The translations under genes were made by a program, and so were the position numbers. Positions 35,265 through 47,400 of a DNA stretch of 64,000 nt are shown here, piece by piece. The notes under the pieces are model-generated. The model saw only the letters and a program-made list of their open reading frames with translations. It was not told where the DNA came from and did not search any database. Each line of letters starts with the position of its first letter. Positions within the stretch are counted from its first letter, which is position 1. The DNA comes from Whalleya microplaca (taxonomy: Eukaryota; Ascomycota; Sordariomycetes; Xylariales; Xylariaceae), in contig MU385753.1 of assembly GCA_022497155.1 (NCBI GenBank), forward strand, positions 62,001 through 126,000, written 5' to 3'.

Positions 35265-36558
35265 ATCCCAAATAAAGTCCTCGGATCACCTCGCCTCTGT
35301 AGGCTGAGGCAATTGTACATTGCTAGGGGCTTGGCATATGGGTCAGGAGTTAAAATTAGTATTGTAATGAAGGGAGCCCCAAATAGGTATGCCGGCCTAC
35401 ATAGTACATACATACGTACATACAGAGTACCTAGGTATATAAGTACACAATTGACTATAATTAATTGGCTCTTGTCTCAGCTGATAAGAAGGGCGTCAGC
35501 TTACAGTACAGGTTTGATGATCAATGCTCATAGGTTATCCTACGTGTCAAAGCGTTAGAAATTGAAAGATCAGTGAGCTACCAAAGTACTCTGTCTGATA
35601 ACCTCGAACTCTGGCCAAACATACTATTTGTTGGTCACTGCTATAAACAAATCACGTTGGAGGCGGAATATATATATCTATATAGATAAGTATGTATACT
35701 CCGTAAGGAATTAACCAGTGGTAGTGAATGTCGTACGAAAGGGAGCTGTTAGCCCACGTGCCAAAGTCTATGGCAAGTATTTCGTCCGTATTGAGTTTGC
35801 TCTGCTCTGTAATTTAACAGATTGCTATATGCTTAAGTGCATCGAGTCAATTAATCAATAAATCCGTCAGCTCGATGGACGGAGTATTTGCTCCCGAGCC
35901 TCTGAGCGCCTGTGATTGTTTCTGTTGAATACCGTGTTGCTGCATGTCTTATGGAGAGTTTCCATCGCGGACTAAATAAAATTGGCCCTCCTCCATTTTT
36001 AACCTAGCGAAACTAACTCATAATGTACCTACTTTTCCATGAAACAATGTCGACCTTGACGTCTACACACAGCATTGGACCCCATTCTTCTGTCATTTGC
36101 TTCTCCACCGACCGGGGAAGCAGAAGGCAGCGTAGTGTCCCCCACGCTCTGCCAACCTTGCCAACAGGATCGTCCTCCAACTCGTGATTGAGAGAAATTT
36201 GTCGTGCGTTCCATACAATTATCCCTAGTTAGGCATAGGATCGACCATCCACCTTCACCTCCGTTGGGAGCCTCATCGTTGCACTTCCTGTCTTCGCTTC
36301 TTCCAGCAGCTCGGCCTTGCAAAGTCTATCTTGCTGCCAGCCACCGAAAACACAGTCCGCCTTCGTCCTCTTCCAGTTAATTGCCCCGTTTGCTTCTGAT
36401 ATTGGACTTATTCCGCATTGCAATTGACTTGCTTGCCCGTTATTGTTTTTCCGGTTATATTCAACTGGGACGGTTTCAGCTACAGCTTCGGTAATACTTT
36501 TGTATAGATATCTGAAGCAATCTAGGTGGCAGTGCAGTCATAGGAGTTTTTTCCCGCT
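35265..36558. other. Intergenic region upstream of GUT2
   Basis: About 1.3 kb. Contains TACCTAGGTA at 35428-35437 and an adjacent GTACATAC microsatellite-like stretch (35404-35423). The minus-strand frame 36029-36322 has no features. CT-rich tracts near 36240-36420 fit a promoter or 5' leader for GUT2. Confidence 0.55.
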
Positions 36559-38680
36559 ATGTCTAGGCTCTCCCGCGGAGCTGGCCTGCTAAGGCGTATT
36601 GCCCTTCCGACTACAGTTGCGGCTGTCGGTGGCGGTATTCTCCTGTATTCCTACCGTCCTCGAAACATCCCTGGCTACGAAGGCCCTGCAGTTCCTCCTC
36701 CCATCTACGGCGCAGATGGCACGTTCAAGCTCCCTCGGTTTCCCACGGTGAAGTCGCGCGAGGAGCAGATTGCCAATTTGAAGAAGAGCAGCTTGAAAGA
36801 GGGGGAAGAATATGATATGCTTGTCATTGGTGGTGGAGCAACTGGTGCCGGTGTCGCGCTGGATGCTGCTACGAGAGGCTTGAAGGTGGCGCTCGTCGAG
36901 CGTGATGACTTCAGTAGTGGCACCAGCAGTAAAAGCACCAAGCTCGTACATGGCGGAGTGAGGTATTTAGAAAAGGCAGTATGGAACCTGGATTATTCGC
37001 AATACCAATTGGTCAAGGAGGCGCTGAAGGAGCGCAAGTACTTCCTCCAGACGGCTCCCCACCTGAGTTCATGGCTTCCTATCATGTTACCTCTTGATAA
37101 GTGGTGGAAAGCTCCGTACTATTGGGCCGGTACTAAGTTCTACGATCTCCTTGCCGGGAGTGAAGGTATTGAGAGTTCGTACTTTTTGACCCGGAGCAAG
37201 GCCCTCGACGCGTTTCCCATGTTGAAGCCAACGGACCTTGTTGGTGCACTGGTTTATTACGATGGTGCTCACAATGACTCAAGAATGAACGTCTCTATTG
37301 CCATGACTGCTGCGGTGTATGGAGCTACTATAGTCAACCATGCTGAAGTAACTGGCCTGATGAAGAACGCAAACGGCAAGTTGTGTGGCGCTAAAGTAAA
37401 GGACGTAATCCCGGGGCGCAATGGCCAGACCGCTGAAGATATCAATGTCAAGGCCAAATGCATCATCAACTGTACAGGCCCCTTTACCGACTCGATACGG
37501 AAGCTCGATGACCAGGACTGTAAGGAAATTGTTGCGCCGGCCTCTGGTGTGCATGTCATCCTGCCAGGCTACTACAGCCCTTCAAATATGGGCTTGATTG
37601 ACCCTTCTACGTCAGATGGCCGAGTTATCTTCTTCCTGCCATGGCAAGGAAATACGATCGCTGGTACCACTGATGAGCCCACGAAAATTTCTGCAAACCC
37701 CCTGCCGGATGAAAAGTCCATTCAATGGATCTTGAACGAGATCAGCCACTACCTCTCCCCCGATATCAAGGTCCGTCGTGGCGACGTTCTCGCCGCATGG
37801 GCTGGCATCCGCCCTCTCGTAAAGAACCCCAAGGCTTCTAACACTGAATCGCTTGTGCGCAACCATCTCGTCGATATCTCTGACTCTGGACTCGTGACAT
37901 GTGCAGGCGGAAAATGGACGACGTACAGACAGATGGCAGAGGAGTGTGTTGATGCTGCGATCGAGGAGTTTAACCTCCCTACTAAGCCTTTCCCTAACGC
38001 CCCACGAGTTAGCGGAACCGAGGCTGTGGATGATGGTGCGATTCTGAACGGAACTTGCCAAACGCACAATGTACGCCTGATAGGTGCCCACGGCTTCAGC
38101 AAGACCCTGTTTATCAATCTCATTCAGCACTTCGGCATTGAGACCGAGGTTGCGAAGCATCTAACGGAGAGTTATGGTGACAGGGCCTGGACCGTTGCAG
38201 CGCTGTGCAAGCCTACAGACAAGCGATTCCCGGCTAGAGGAGAGCGTGTTTCTGTTCTCTATCCCTTCGTGGATGGCGAGATTCGATATGCTGTTACGCA
38301 CGAATATGCGCAGACCGCAGTCGATGTCATAGCACGACGCACGAGACTAGCCTTCCTCAACGCCCAGGCTGCCCTCGAATGTCTTCCCAAGATCATTGAT
38401 ATTATGAGCCAGGAACTCAAGTGGGATAAAACAAGACAGGATCGGGAGTGGAAAGACAGTAAGTTATTCGCCTTACACACACACCCCAGTAGATATCCAT
38501 ATAATCCAATGCTGACTTACATCTTTCAATTCAGCCGTCCAATTCTTGGAGTCAATGGGCTTGCCGGAGCCGATGCTATCTGCGACCCGGGCGCAGGTTG
38601 AGAAGGGCAAGATTGATTTCAGTTCGTCTCTAGAGTACAAGATGTACTCCAGACACGACAAGCCTCCCGTCGCGGAGTAA
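36559..38680 (+). CDS. GUT2: FAD-dependent glycerol-3-phosphate dehydrogenase, mitochondrial
   Basis: Two exons, 36559-38458 and 38535-38680, encode 681 aa. The intron (76 nt) begins GTAAGT after the codon for Asp in EWKD and joins to TVQFLESMGLPEPML; reading through it would replace the true C-terminus DKPPVAE. A basic N-terminus followed by a hydrophobic stretch (RRIALPTTVAAVGGGILLY) targets and anchors it at the inner mitochondrial membrane. The Rossmann motif VIGGGATGAGVALDAATRG (about residues 88-106) binds FAD. Family signatures GGVRYLEKA and ASGVHVILPGYY are present. The enzyme oxidises sn-glycerol-3-phosphate to dihydroxyacetone phosphate and passes electrons to ubiquinone, serving glycerol use and the G3P shuttle. 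No EF-hand is evident in the C-terminal region. Confidence 0.96.
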
Positions 38681-39475
38681 ATGCATGTATTTAGGACCGT
38701 GGTTCAAGATATAGACGGTTGCAACGGAGCAATTCTGGGCATGTTTTCTTGGAGGGGGAGCATTCCAGCGTGTCATATAATCAGGTATCTGTTTGGGTGA
38801 GACTATGAACTTTGCAAGGCGTTCCCTTTGTATGTGTTCTATTTATACATAGATCACAGAAGTAATGGCATAAGCCTCCTACCTATCTATTGCTATTCAT
38901 CAGGACTGCTATACCTTGTGTTCAGAATACTCAGGACTACCCTCTTATGCTGACCGTTCTCCATATCCATCTACCAAAGTTGCCAAAAAAAGTCACCACA
39001 TGAATTGCATGGAGCTAAAAACCAGTTTGGTCGGAACCATGATTGCATTGTTTATAGACATTAAGTGCTAATAGCACATCTTTACGTCTGTTCGACGTAT
39101 TGCTCGCTATGTACAACAACTCCAAATCCATCCCTTCTATGTGTTCATCAATCGAGTCGTCGAGTCTCATGATATCTCGTATTAACACAGAAAAGAAAAC
39201 TCCATGCGAATGCGTCTGTAAGGGTAAACATGTTTCCCAACAACCGCCACTCCAGACATGCATGCCGTTGTGGGCCGTTTTTCTAACCATCTCGGACTAT
39301 ATCGAACAATGCTGTCCAAACCAATAACTCATGAGTGGGATAATTGGTTCCAAGGTACCCAAAAATTTCCAACCGAATTTAAACGCCTCGCCAAATACGT
39401 GATCCCAGTCTATCCCATGTTGTCCCCGTTTATTTTAATAGATGCCGCCCAGGAACCTGTTGTCTGGCCGTCCAA
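38681..39475. other. Intergenic region between convergent genes
   Basis: About 800 bases of 3' flank between GUT2 and the minus-strand ORF. Overlapping short frames on both strands (39015-39290 and 39100-39327) are shadows of each other with no features. Confidence 0.55.
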
Positions 39476-40427
39476 TTAATAACGCCGAATAATGATAGAT
39501 GCTTTGCAATTCTTAAATGCCACCATGCTAAATATTTGGTAGTCGTCCTGTTGGTGCTCGGACGTGATGATCCATAAACCCATTCCGAGTTTTCGAAGAT
39601 CGAAGTTGACCGCCTTGTCGGAGGGCAAGGCGGTCTTAAAGTCCCGTGGTAATTCGCCTCCCGGAACCCGAAAATACACGATGCAGAAGGCTGCGTTTCC
39701 CGTGATCCGCGCCCCCATACTGAAAACCATGACAATGGCAGGCGGTATTGCCAGTACCACACTGGATCTTGCGATCAAGCTCTGCCTCCCAACCGTACAA
39801 GTCTTCTGCTGAATTGGTTCTAGTAAAAGCTTCGGAATCGACCACGGTAACCGAAGAGTCGTCATCCTCTCCCCGTTGTGATATGCCGAGGTAATTCGAA
39901 AAGTCACTAAGGTTAGTTTGGCTGATTGTCTCCATATCAACTTTGCTAACGTCCTTGTCGTTCCCAGCCTCGATACTCGCCTCAGTTTCGGTGTCGGTAT
40001 CGATTTCGAGAGGTCGAAGGGGCTCAGGGGGAGGTAAAAGGAGTAATGGTGACGGTGGGGTAGTGGAACCGCACCGTCGTGATGAAACTATTGGAGCACT
40101 CTTGGCTTCCGGTTCTTCTGGTACCTCGGCAGGTATTTTCAAAGGTTTTGGCACGGTGTTGCGGTGCCGGACGCGAACACTCCGCCGGACCATCCAAGGT
40201 CCATTCTCTTGATATGCGCACCGCGCTTTTACGGCCACGCCACCCATTGCGTCTCCACTGTTGGTCTGAGGATATAAATGCAACCCGGCGTGCGCCCCGA
40301 GTGGAGTCGGGAATCGTTCGCCGGGGTGGGGGTCCTCCCAGGACCTCTTTGGTACCTCAACAACCTCGTGCGTTATGGCTGCTGAATTGCCAGCATTGGC
40401 AATAGTGGATAGCTCATGTGGTGGCAT
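39476..40427 (-). CDS. Conserved-looking protein of unknown function, same frame as the upstream RGS gene
   Basis: Modelled as exons 40427-39763 and 39719-39476, 302 aa. The 43-nt intron (GTGTGG...TTTCAG) is proposed because the downstream frame changes at that point: after it, TGNAAFCIVYFRVPGG, DFKTALPSDKAVNFDLRK and LGMGLWIITSE look like a folded domain, while the unspliced frame gives a Cys/His/Gly-rich tail. The first 65 residues also look ordered (VEVPKRSWEDPHPGERF, YQENGPWMVRRSVRV), with an acidic/Pro-rich linker between. The frame is open and continuous with the RGS ORF except for one TGA, 12 bases before this ATG. So this may be a separate transcript, or the C-terminal half of the RGS protein reached by splicing or readthrough. 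The family is not recognised. Confidence 0.5.
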
Positions 40428-40439
40428 GGCCTGCAACCC

Positions 40440-41489
40440 TCATAACGGAGCGTGATGGCCCCGTTCGGTCGTCGGGGGAGGACGCATCCCCGCACTCGTG
40501 GATGATGTGCTAGACTGGTTGGGACGGCGTGTTGATTTACTCTTTCTGCCTAAGCCAAGTTTCGCACCCATTTTCTTCCAACTATTACCCGAAATCGCTC
40601 GTTGTAAGGTATTGGGCGATGTAGTGAAGGCAAAGTCAGAAGTAGGGGGGGTGGTAGGCGGGGTCATAGGTTCAGCCTCAGGGGTCGAATATGGACTGCT
40701 GCTGTCATCCGTAAACAAATCGCTGTCTCCTGCCTCAGTAGAACCAGACATGGAACGATGGCTGGCTCCGCCGCTGCGGCCTATGTTAAAGAGTGGAAGG
40801 TAGGATGCCCTAGGTGACTGACTTGACTCATCACTAGAAATACCATCCGTAGGTATTCGAAGGCGTGAGCGTCCTTGTCTCGACTCCTGAGCATCGAATT
40901 CGGCATGATGTTCCATCACCGATGGTGCAACGGATTCGAGAAAAGGTACCAGGACTGAATCGTTCATCAATTCCCGGACGATCTGGACTGCCTCATCCAA
41001 CTCGGAGGGGTGTGGCGGGTTCGAAGCCACGCAGGGGAGCCGGAGGATACGATCGCGCACGTGCGCAGGAAGATTCACTTCTCGCGGGGCGCATGGCATA
41101 ATGTATGCCTCGATGACCTTCAACCATAGTGCACAGATATGCTCGGGACCATCAGGCGTATGCCCCTGTACTATCTGATAATGCACAGTTCTATATCGTT
41201 CGGCATCGAGTATGAACTCTAAAGTTTCTAAACAATGGTTTTGAGATAAAAAGGCCATGAAAGAGCTAAGAGTCCATGGTGGGGGTGCCGTATTAGAGAG
41301 TATATCCGCCAGTGATGGCGGGTTGGCAAAGGGGGAGTTAGTCCGTGGTATGGCCAAACTGGTTGGGCGAGATGTATCCATTGCAGTTTCTACGTCCCAG
41401 TCTTCGATGACCGATGACGGTGGTGATAACTCCCTGGGAGATGGGCTCAAGTAGACTGGCGAGCTTGCTCGTAATCTAGATTTTCCCAT
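40440..41489 (-). CDS. RGS-domain protein (regulator of G-protein signalling)
   Basis: An intronless frame of 349 aa from the ATG at 41489 (context ATAATGG). The open frame extends 34 codons further upstream but only to a TTG, so the ATG is preferred. Residues about 72-190 form an RGS fold: WTLSSFMAFLSQNHCLETLEFILDAERY covers the first helices, in pieces recognisable as the L-E-x-x-E-F/F-I-L-D-A-E core, and ELMNDSVLVPFLESV is the closing helix. RGS domains speed GTP hydrolysis on G-alpha subunits. The rest is Ser/Pro-rich with a basic patch (SWKKMGAKLGLGRKS) near the C-terminus, like fungal RgsB/Rgs-type small regulators. The stop is TGA followed by GGG, and the same frame remains open for 266 further codons. 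Which fungal RGS class it belongs to is uncertain. Confidence 0.8.
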   Translation of the reverse strand: MGKSRLRASSPVYLSPSPRELSPPSSVIEDWDVETAMDTSRPTSLAIPRTNSPFANPPSLADILSNTAPPPWTLSSFMAFLSQNHCLETLEFILDAERYRTVHYQIVQGHTPDGPEHICALWLKVIEAYIMPCAPREVNLPAHVRDRILRLPCVASNPPHPSELDEAVQIVRELMNDSVLVPFLESVAPSVMEHHAEFDAQESRQGRSRLRIPTDGISSDESSQSPRASYLPLFNIGRSGGASHRSMSGSTEAGDSDLFTDDSSSPYSTPEAEPMTPPTTPPTSDFAFTTSPNTLQRAISGNSWKKMGAKLGLGRKSKSTRRPNQSSTSSTSAGMRPPPTTERGHHAPL

Positions 41490-44400
41490 TATTCCTTTCA
41501 AGGTACGAAGGATGAAATTCGGGCAACCCGCCTGATTGTGTGACACAGAACAAACAGGGGGCCCTCTTGCAATGACTTCAAGCCCAGACAAGCTTTCGCT
41601 CCATGCAAAAATGGCGAGCTTTCTTTCCTGATAGGCCTACGTTGTTTCGAGCAAAATAGGCGGGAATCCGATGCGTTCTCCACCGTGTCGTCAAATAATT
41701 CTCATCCTCTGCAGGGAACCTTGTGTATACCAGAATATCGAAACTCTCCAGCCAATCAATGCGGCGTCGTCCTGGCACTGCACGGATAGCAGCAGAAACC
41801 AAGTGGTTTATATACACCTGAAATTAGTCCACCAGCGAACCCGGCGTCTCGTTATTTTGGCACGTGCCGACTAGGGAATACGGACGGGATATGCGACAAG
41901 ATCTTCGGCAATAGCCCCGGGAGCAGGAGACACGGTCCCCAATAATTTCTATGAACGAATGGCTCGAATGATGCCGGTACTCAAGGGAAAACGGCCCAGG
42001 AGAGAATATCGTCCGCCGAGACAAGGATTACGGTTGAACCAGTGCCGCTTGGTCGACAATTCCTCTTATTTCCAGAGATTTTCCCAGGAAATTACCCAGA
42101 TTTGCGTACTTGTACGTGGTAGATTTGTAAGTAGGAAGTAGAGTTTCCAAGGTCAGCAACGGGCTGAGAATACAGCGGGGATTATGCTTTCTCTGCTCAG
42201 TCGGGATGCCAGGATGTCTGGGAAAAGCTTGTTCAGCACAGAGAGAAGTGAGAAGGTTTTCCAGGCTTCTACACGTCTTCTAGAGCGATTTGGTGCAACC
42301 TAACAGGGTGAAGCCTTGTTTTACAGGATACAGCGTACGGCGGCCCGCGGGAAATGGAGAACGGCGAACAGAATGATCGCAGGTGATTCGCAATGAAGGA
42401 CTAAGACGGCAGCCAGTACGAAACGATAGGGATCCACCAGAAGTAACAGCGGGGATCTTGTAGTTGTCGCCAACAGGCAAGACTGTTGTGTGTTGGTACA
42501 ATTAGATCTGTAGTTGGTGAACCGGTGTCAACGGATTCAGTAGTACGGACGGGATCGCGAAGAAGTCGAGCGCTCGTGTGATAATAACAATCGTCGTGCC
42601 TAAGATTATAGATATCGCATTGGTCGGGTTAGATGACAGCTGTCGAACTGTGACCTCGGAATGTGACCACAGAAACAGAAATAGAGACGAGGGAAATGTG
42701 GTGAATCGAGGGTTGAAGAGAGAGGAAGGTCGATAGATGAATGTAGACAAAACCAAGAACAACCAGCCAAGCAGGGCAGATACGGCAGATTAAAGGAGAA
42801 GGGAGAACGTACAAGTACCCTAGGGTGGCCAAGGTACCTCGTGTATCGCCCGACTATGGGTGGAATCGCCGGCCATTCGACAGGGGTTGAATGGGTACCC
42901 CTTATGGAACCATTGACTAAAAATTCTATAGAGCCGACTAATAACTACTGGCACTGGTTTTACTGCCTTCTTCTTCAGTCGAGTCCCTCTCCATTCATCC
43001 ATTCAACCCCGAAAAATATTTATGCTGCCAACTATCCAACTAGCTAAGTCGGGTAATCATCTACCAAATCCCCATCATGAAAGAAGTAGACGGTAAGATG
43101 AGAAATAGTAGAATGAGATATGGTTACGCCACCTCGAACCATTCCAGCCGATTATCAACAGCTATGCCATGTGCTCTTTATTACTGATGTTCTCTGCATT
43201 CGCCTTCCTGAAGGCCTGTATTGCCTGTTATCTAACGACGCTGCCGTCATCTCTCTCACCAACAGGGCTAACACCCAGGCACGGACCCAGTCCTGTTGGT
43301 CGCCTCAAGCCAGGTGAACTTGTGCAGCATTTCAATGACTAAAGGTGGCGTGACGCTAGAAGGGCGCTAGAAGAAGCAGAATCTGGCAAGAGCCCAATCA
43401 TATGAGCCGTCCCATAACATCCCGATGATCACGCACCTCATACGGACTAGTCGATCAGCCCCTTGTCAACAAGGACGTAAAGCGGCGAGGAATCTGGAAG
43501 AATGCTAGAAGCACCTGACGGCATGGCTCACCCAATCAGCGCCGGTGAAACTTACAGCGGGCGGTTTGATGGTAGTCGGTGGTACCACAAAATGAATTGC
43601 CCCCATTAGTCGTCAGAGAGAGACATTGGGGGACCTTGAAGGCCGAAGGTAACCAAGGTGCCAAGGCTTTGACAGGCATAACAATGAAAGTGCAACATCG
43701 CAACTCGTTTTTATGTACCTACACGGCCACGTCTTTCAGCTCGAGTGTGGCAAGAAAAATGAAAATAAGGTTTTAGAGTCCACGATTCCAGGTAAAGTCT
43801 TCGCCAGGAACAGTGACAATGATGTTCTCCTGCTAGTTCCGATCGCTAGATGGCACTTCATTGGGGCCTCTACTAGGAACCTTGAACAGGTGGTTGCTCT
43901 TCTCCTCATTCACGTACGTACATACATATACGTATGCATAGAGCATGCTAGAGCAATTCACTATATGTACTGCAACATATTCTGCATAGTTAGTATGCAG
44001 TCAGATCTCCCACAAGAAACGTGCTCAGCTATCTATCATGTTAGCCTGTACATACTTACATAGGTAATTGTCTGTATGTAGGCTGGTAGGGGAACTAGAC
44101 CGTCCGACCTTGCGTAACTCGGTTCCCAAGACCTGCCGTCGCCCACCTGCGTGGGATTAATAAGTATGATGGAGTCTACCAGTTGACAATGCCTTGAGGC
44201 GTGTGTGCTCACTTAGTTAATTGGCGTAGTCGTCGATTGGGTCCGTTGTGATTCGTGTCACCATCAACTTGGTCTGTTCATCAGCAACTCTCATGCTATC
44301 TCGTGGCCGTTGCGTGTCGTGACTGGTAGGATCGATATTATCCTAGATGACTATGGTATCATCGTCCCCCAAATTCGTGATTGTCTGTACAAGGCTGTTG

Positions 44401-47400
44401 GAGCCAAGCTTCCTCGGCAGACGCTATTTATATTGCCTAATTGGGCGGTCGAGGCGATCATTGGAAGAGGGGCAATTGGTGTGAACATTAATTACATAGT
44501 ATTGATTGATCGCCTATTTTCCTACGTGTAGGAAGATTCCTTTTCGTACCACCAACAATCTACGAAGCCGCATCAAGATGGCGTGTAGATCTGTCTACCT
44601 GATGGACTAGGTGCCGGCAGTTGACTGTTACACTTAGCTAAGTTTCGCTCTGGTTCGCCGACCGGTTCGAAACGCGTGTGGGCGGCGGGATAACGCTGCT
44701 GGTTTGCATCATTGGACATGGCGACGAAAACCCCCAAGTTTCCGAAACTGACATTCACACCATCCGCTACTTGGGAAGCTTGAAGGGTATGAACCCAGTG
44801 AAGATCAGCCTCAGACCCAATGCCCCGAAACAGCTTCGAACTTCGCGGATAAGGCAAGAAAGGCCACGACAGATGTAAGATCAGCTGCTTACGTTGCCAT
44901 TTTAAGCAAGACTGGGCCCTAACCATTGGACCTGAGCTCGCAGAGGCGCTGTCAGCGTTGCTCGATCTGACCGCATTTACCCTACCGGAACTTTATTGTA
45001 GGTATGCTGTACTGCGTACTGCAGACGCATCGCAGGATTCCCACAGGCGAGGATAACCCAGCAGGATTTATCAGAGGGGTTTTGCACCAGAAGTTGTCAC
45101 CATTGCGCAATCGAAAATGACTCTACGGAGACTCTTAAGGCTAGATAATTCCGGTTCTTAAACAAGCGTTTCAGCTGGATACGAGAGCATTGCCGAGCCA
45201 TCTTGGACCCCATACTATATGTTTCACCGCAACTTCTTGTCAAAAGGTGATCTTTTAGTAAAATCTCTAGTCGTGCCCTTGGGACGAGTTTACAAATACG
45301 CTGGCTGGCAGCCTGGCTGCTAACTCGAAGAACGTGGGCGATTACGGCCGACAACAACCGGTGGTCCACTGACAATCCTCCACAGCAGATCCTCTGAGAA
45401 CTTATGAATACATATGTAAATTGAAAATCTCTTTACAATGTACGTACTAGCAGTACATAGTATTGACAAGGTTCCCTGGCTCCGTCAAAGTCGGAATAAG
45501 CCTGGCCAATAGCTCAACTTCTCAAGGGCCAGCCGAGCCAGGGGTTGGTCTCCAAGTCTCCACTGCTTACTGTCCAAAGAAGGAATGTGCGAAGAATAAC
45601 TCGCCGTCGTTGGCTGGGAATCATCACTCCACAGCCGACTAGGCAGGCTAGGTAGACAAGTGGTAAACGGGTACAGTACCGCGTGTGGGTACGCAGTGTG
45701 GTACCAACAGCGCCCCTGTCACTTTTCATGTTCGATATCGTCATTGAAAATCTTCTAGAATCTTTCTAGAATATTTCCGTCAGCCAGCACGATGGGGCCG
45801 AGATCGATTAGCGCCTTACCAGACGGAGATGCCGGACACTACGCGGTAATGAATGTGGGTGACGAGCCCAAGTGAGACAAGTACTACAACAACCGATCTC
45901 CCGTCCAGCAGTAACAGTTATTAGCTGTTGTCACGTTATTATCGTATCAGATCATTGTTGCCATTCTCTGACCAACTCTGTCGACAAAATTAATTATTGT
46001 ACCCTTGGGTCACAGCCAACTTTGACAGTCTAGACTTCAAACTCTCCGGTCCAATCAGCCAACACATTACCTAGTAAACAAGCTAAGTACATACTTCTCG
46101 GTCAGATTGACGAACTGGCGCTTACCGACGCGCGTGTTCTAGCGATATTGGGAAGGCCACCAAAGCCTTGTCGCTCTATGAATAAGGATGTTCGACGGCT
46201 GAATTAATGAGACGGCCTATCATATGACGTTACTCATATTTTTTACCTGCCCTCCATAAAAGTCTGGCCGATTGACAGATGGCAGACACAGGCAGGTACA
46301 GGTCGACGTGCGTTCTAGTTCGTTATGTTACCTCAGGAACATCCTAGGGGAGAAGGACTAGGCTTCTACATAGTAGGTTAGCTATCTTAAATTCGAAACC
46401 AACGGCTTCCCCGTTATCCGACCCTTCGGTATAGGTCAAATTTTTCATCTACATGTAAAGGGATCTTGTTATGTTGAATGACTCGGTGTTCAGTAAGATC
46501 TCGGAAATATAGAGCACGTGCTGATGGTGCGCAGGGCGAAGCACTCAGGTCTGGTGCCGTAGTTTTGAAGCCTGGCCAACTAACAGAGACGTTTCATCTC
46601 CATTGCCAAAATCTAAATTCTTAGCCTCACGGGTAACGTCGCATCTCGAGTAGATCTCGACTATATGAAGAGTGCATCTTCCTTACTCTTATTATGCCAC
46701 GTGACAAAGGGGACCCTTCATCCTGCCTGGCACACACTACAATGCTCTTCGGCCGTACCAACGAGCTATGAACGATCGATACTGAACTAGCAGACTAGGG
46801 GTTTCCGATGCGATGGTAGCAGTCTTTTAGAATGGTTGCTCTAGCCTCCACGTCGCACGGTCTGCCCTTTCACAAGATCCCTAGACATGCACACAGAGAC
46901 GGGAGTATAGGTCGCTTCTCTAGGTGAGACAAGGTACAGGATGTTGATCATGACTTCATATTGCCAGAGACCATCAAACAGTCGCTACATATCGAAGATA
47001 TACACACATCTAAGCGTATACGGTTATTCGTTGGAGCGCAAGAGCTTTGTGGCACTATCATGTTAAATCTAGTGCTTGGCGAGCCTGGACGGGACGAGAA
47101 GCAATCAAATTTGCCATGACTCCTCCCGCCTCTCATGTGACGGGTCAGCATAAGGCTGAAGAAGATTGGGCAATTTAGCCGTTTGAAGATCTCATCCTAG
47201 TGACTCCCAGCACAGCGTCCTCTTCATATTTTATGGAGACATGATTACCTAGATTCACTCATGACTACCTAGGTACCTTGTAGGATCAACTTCCAAAAAT
47301 AAAACCATTAACCAACTTATCATCAGCCGCACGTTCACGCTATCAGACCTGAGTCATGTGTAAAAGTATCCACTGATGGTGGGACCGCTTGAAGTTGTCT

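Noticed and set aside
41490..41591. N-terminal extension of the RGS ORF
   Set aside because: The upstream start is TTG; the first ATG in good context is at 41489.
44573..44926. 117-codon minus-strand frame in the gene desert
   Set aside because: Protein-like in places but no recognised motif, no ATG context support and no joinable exon.
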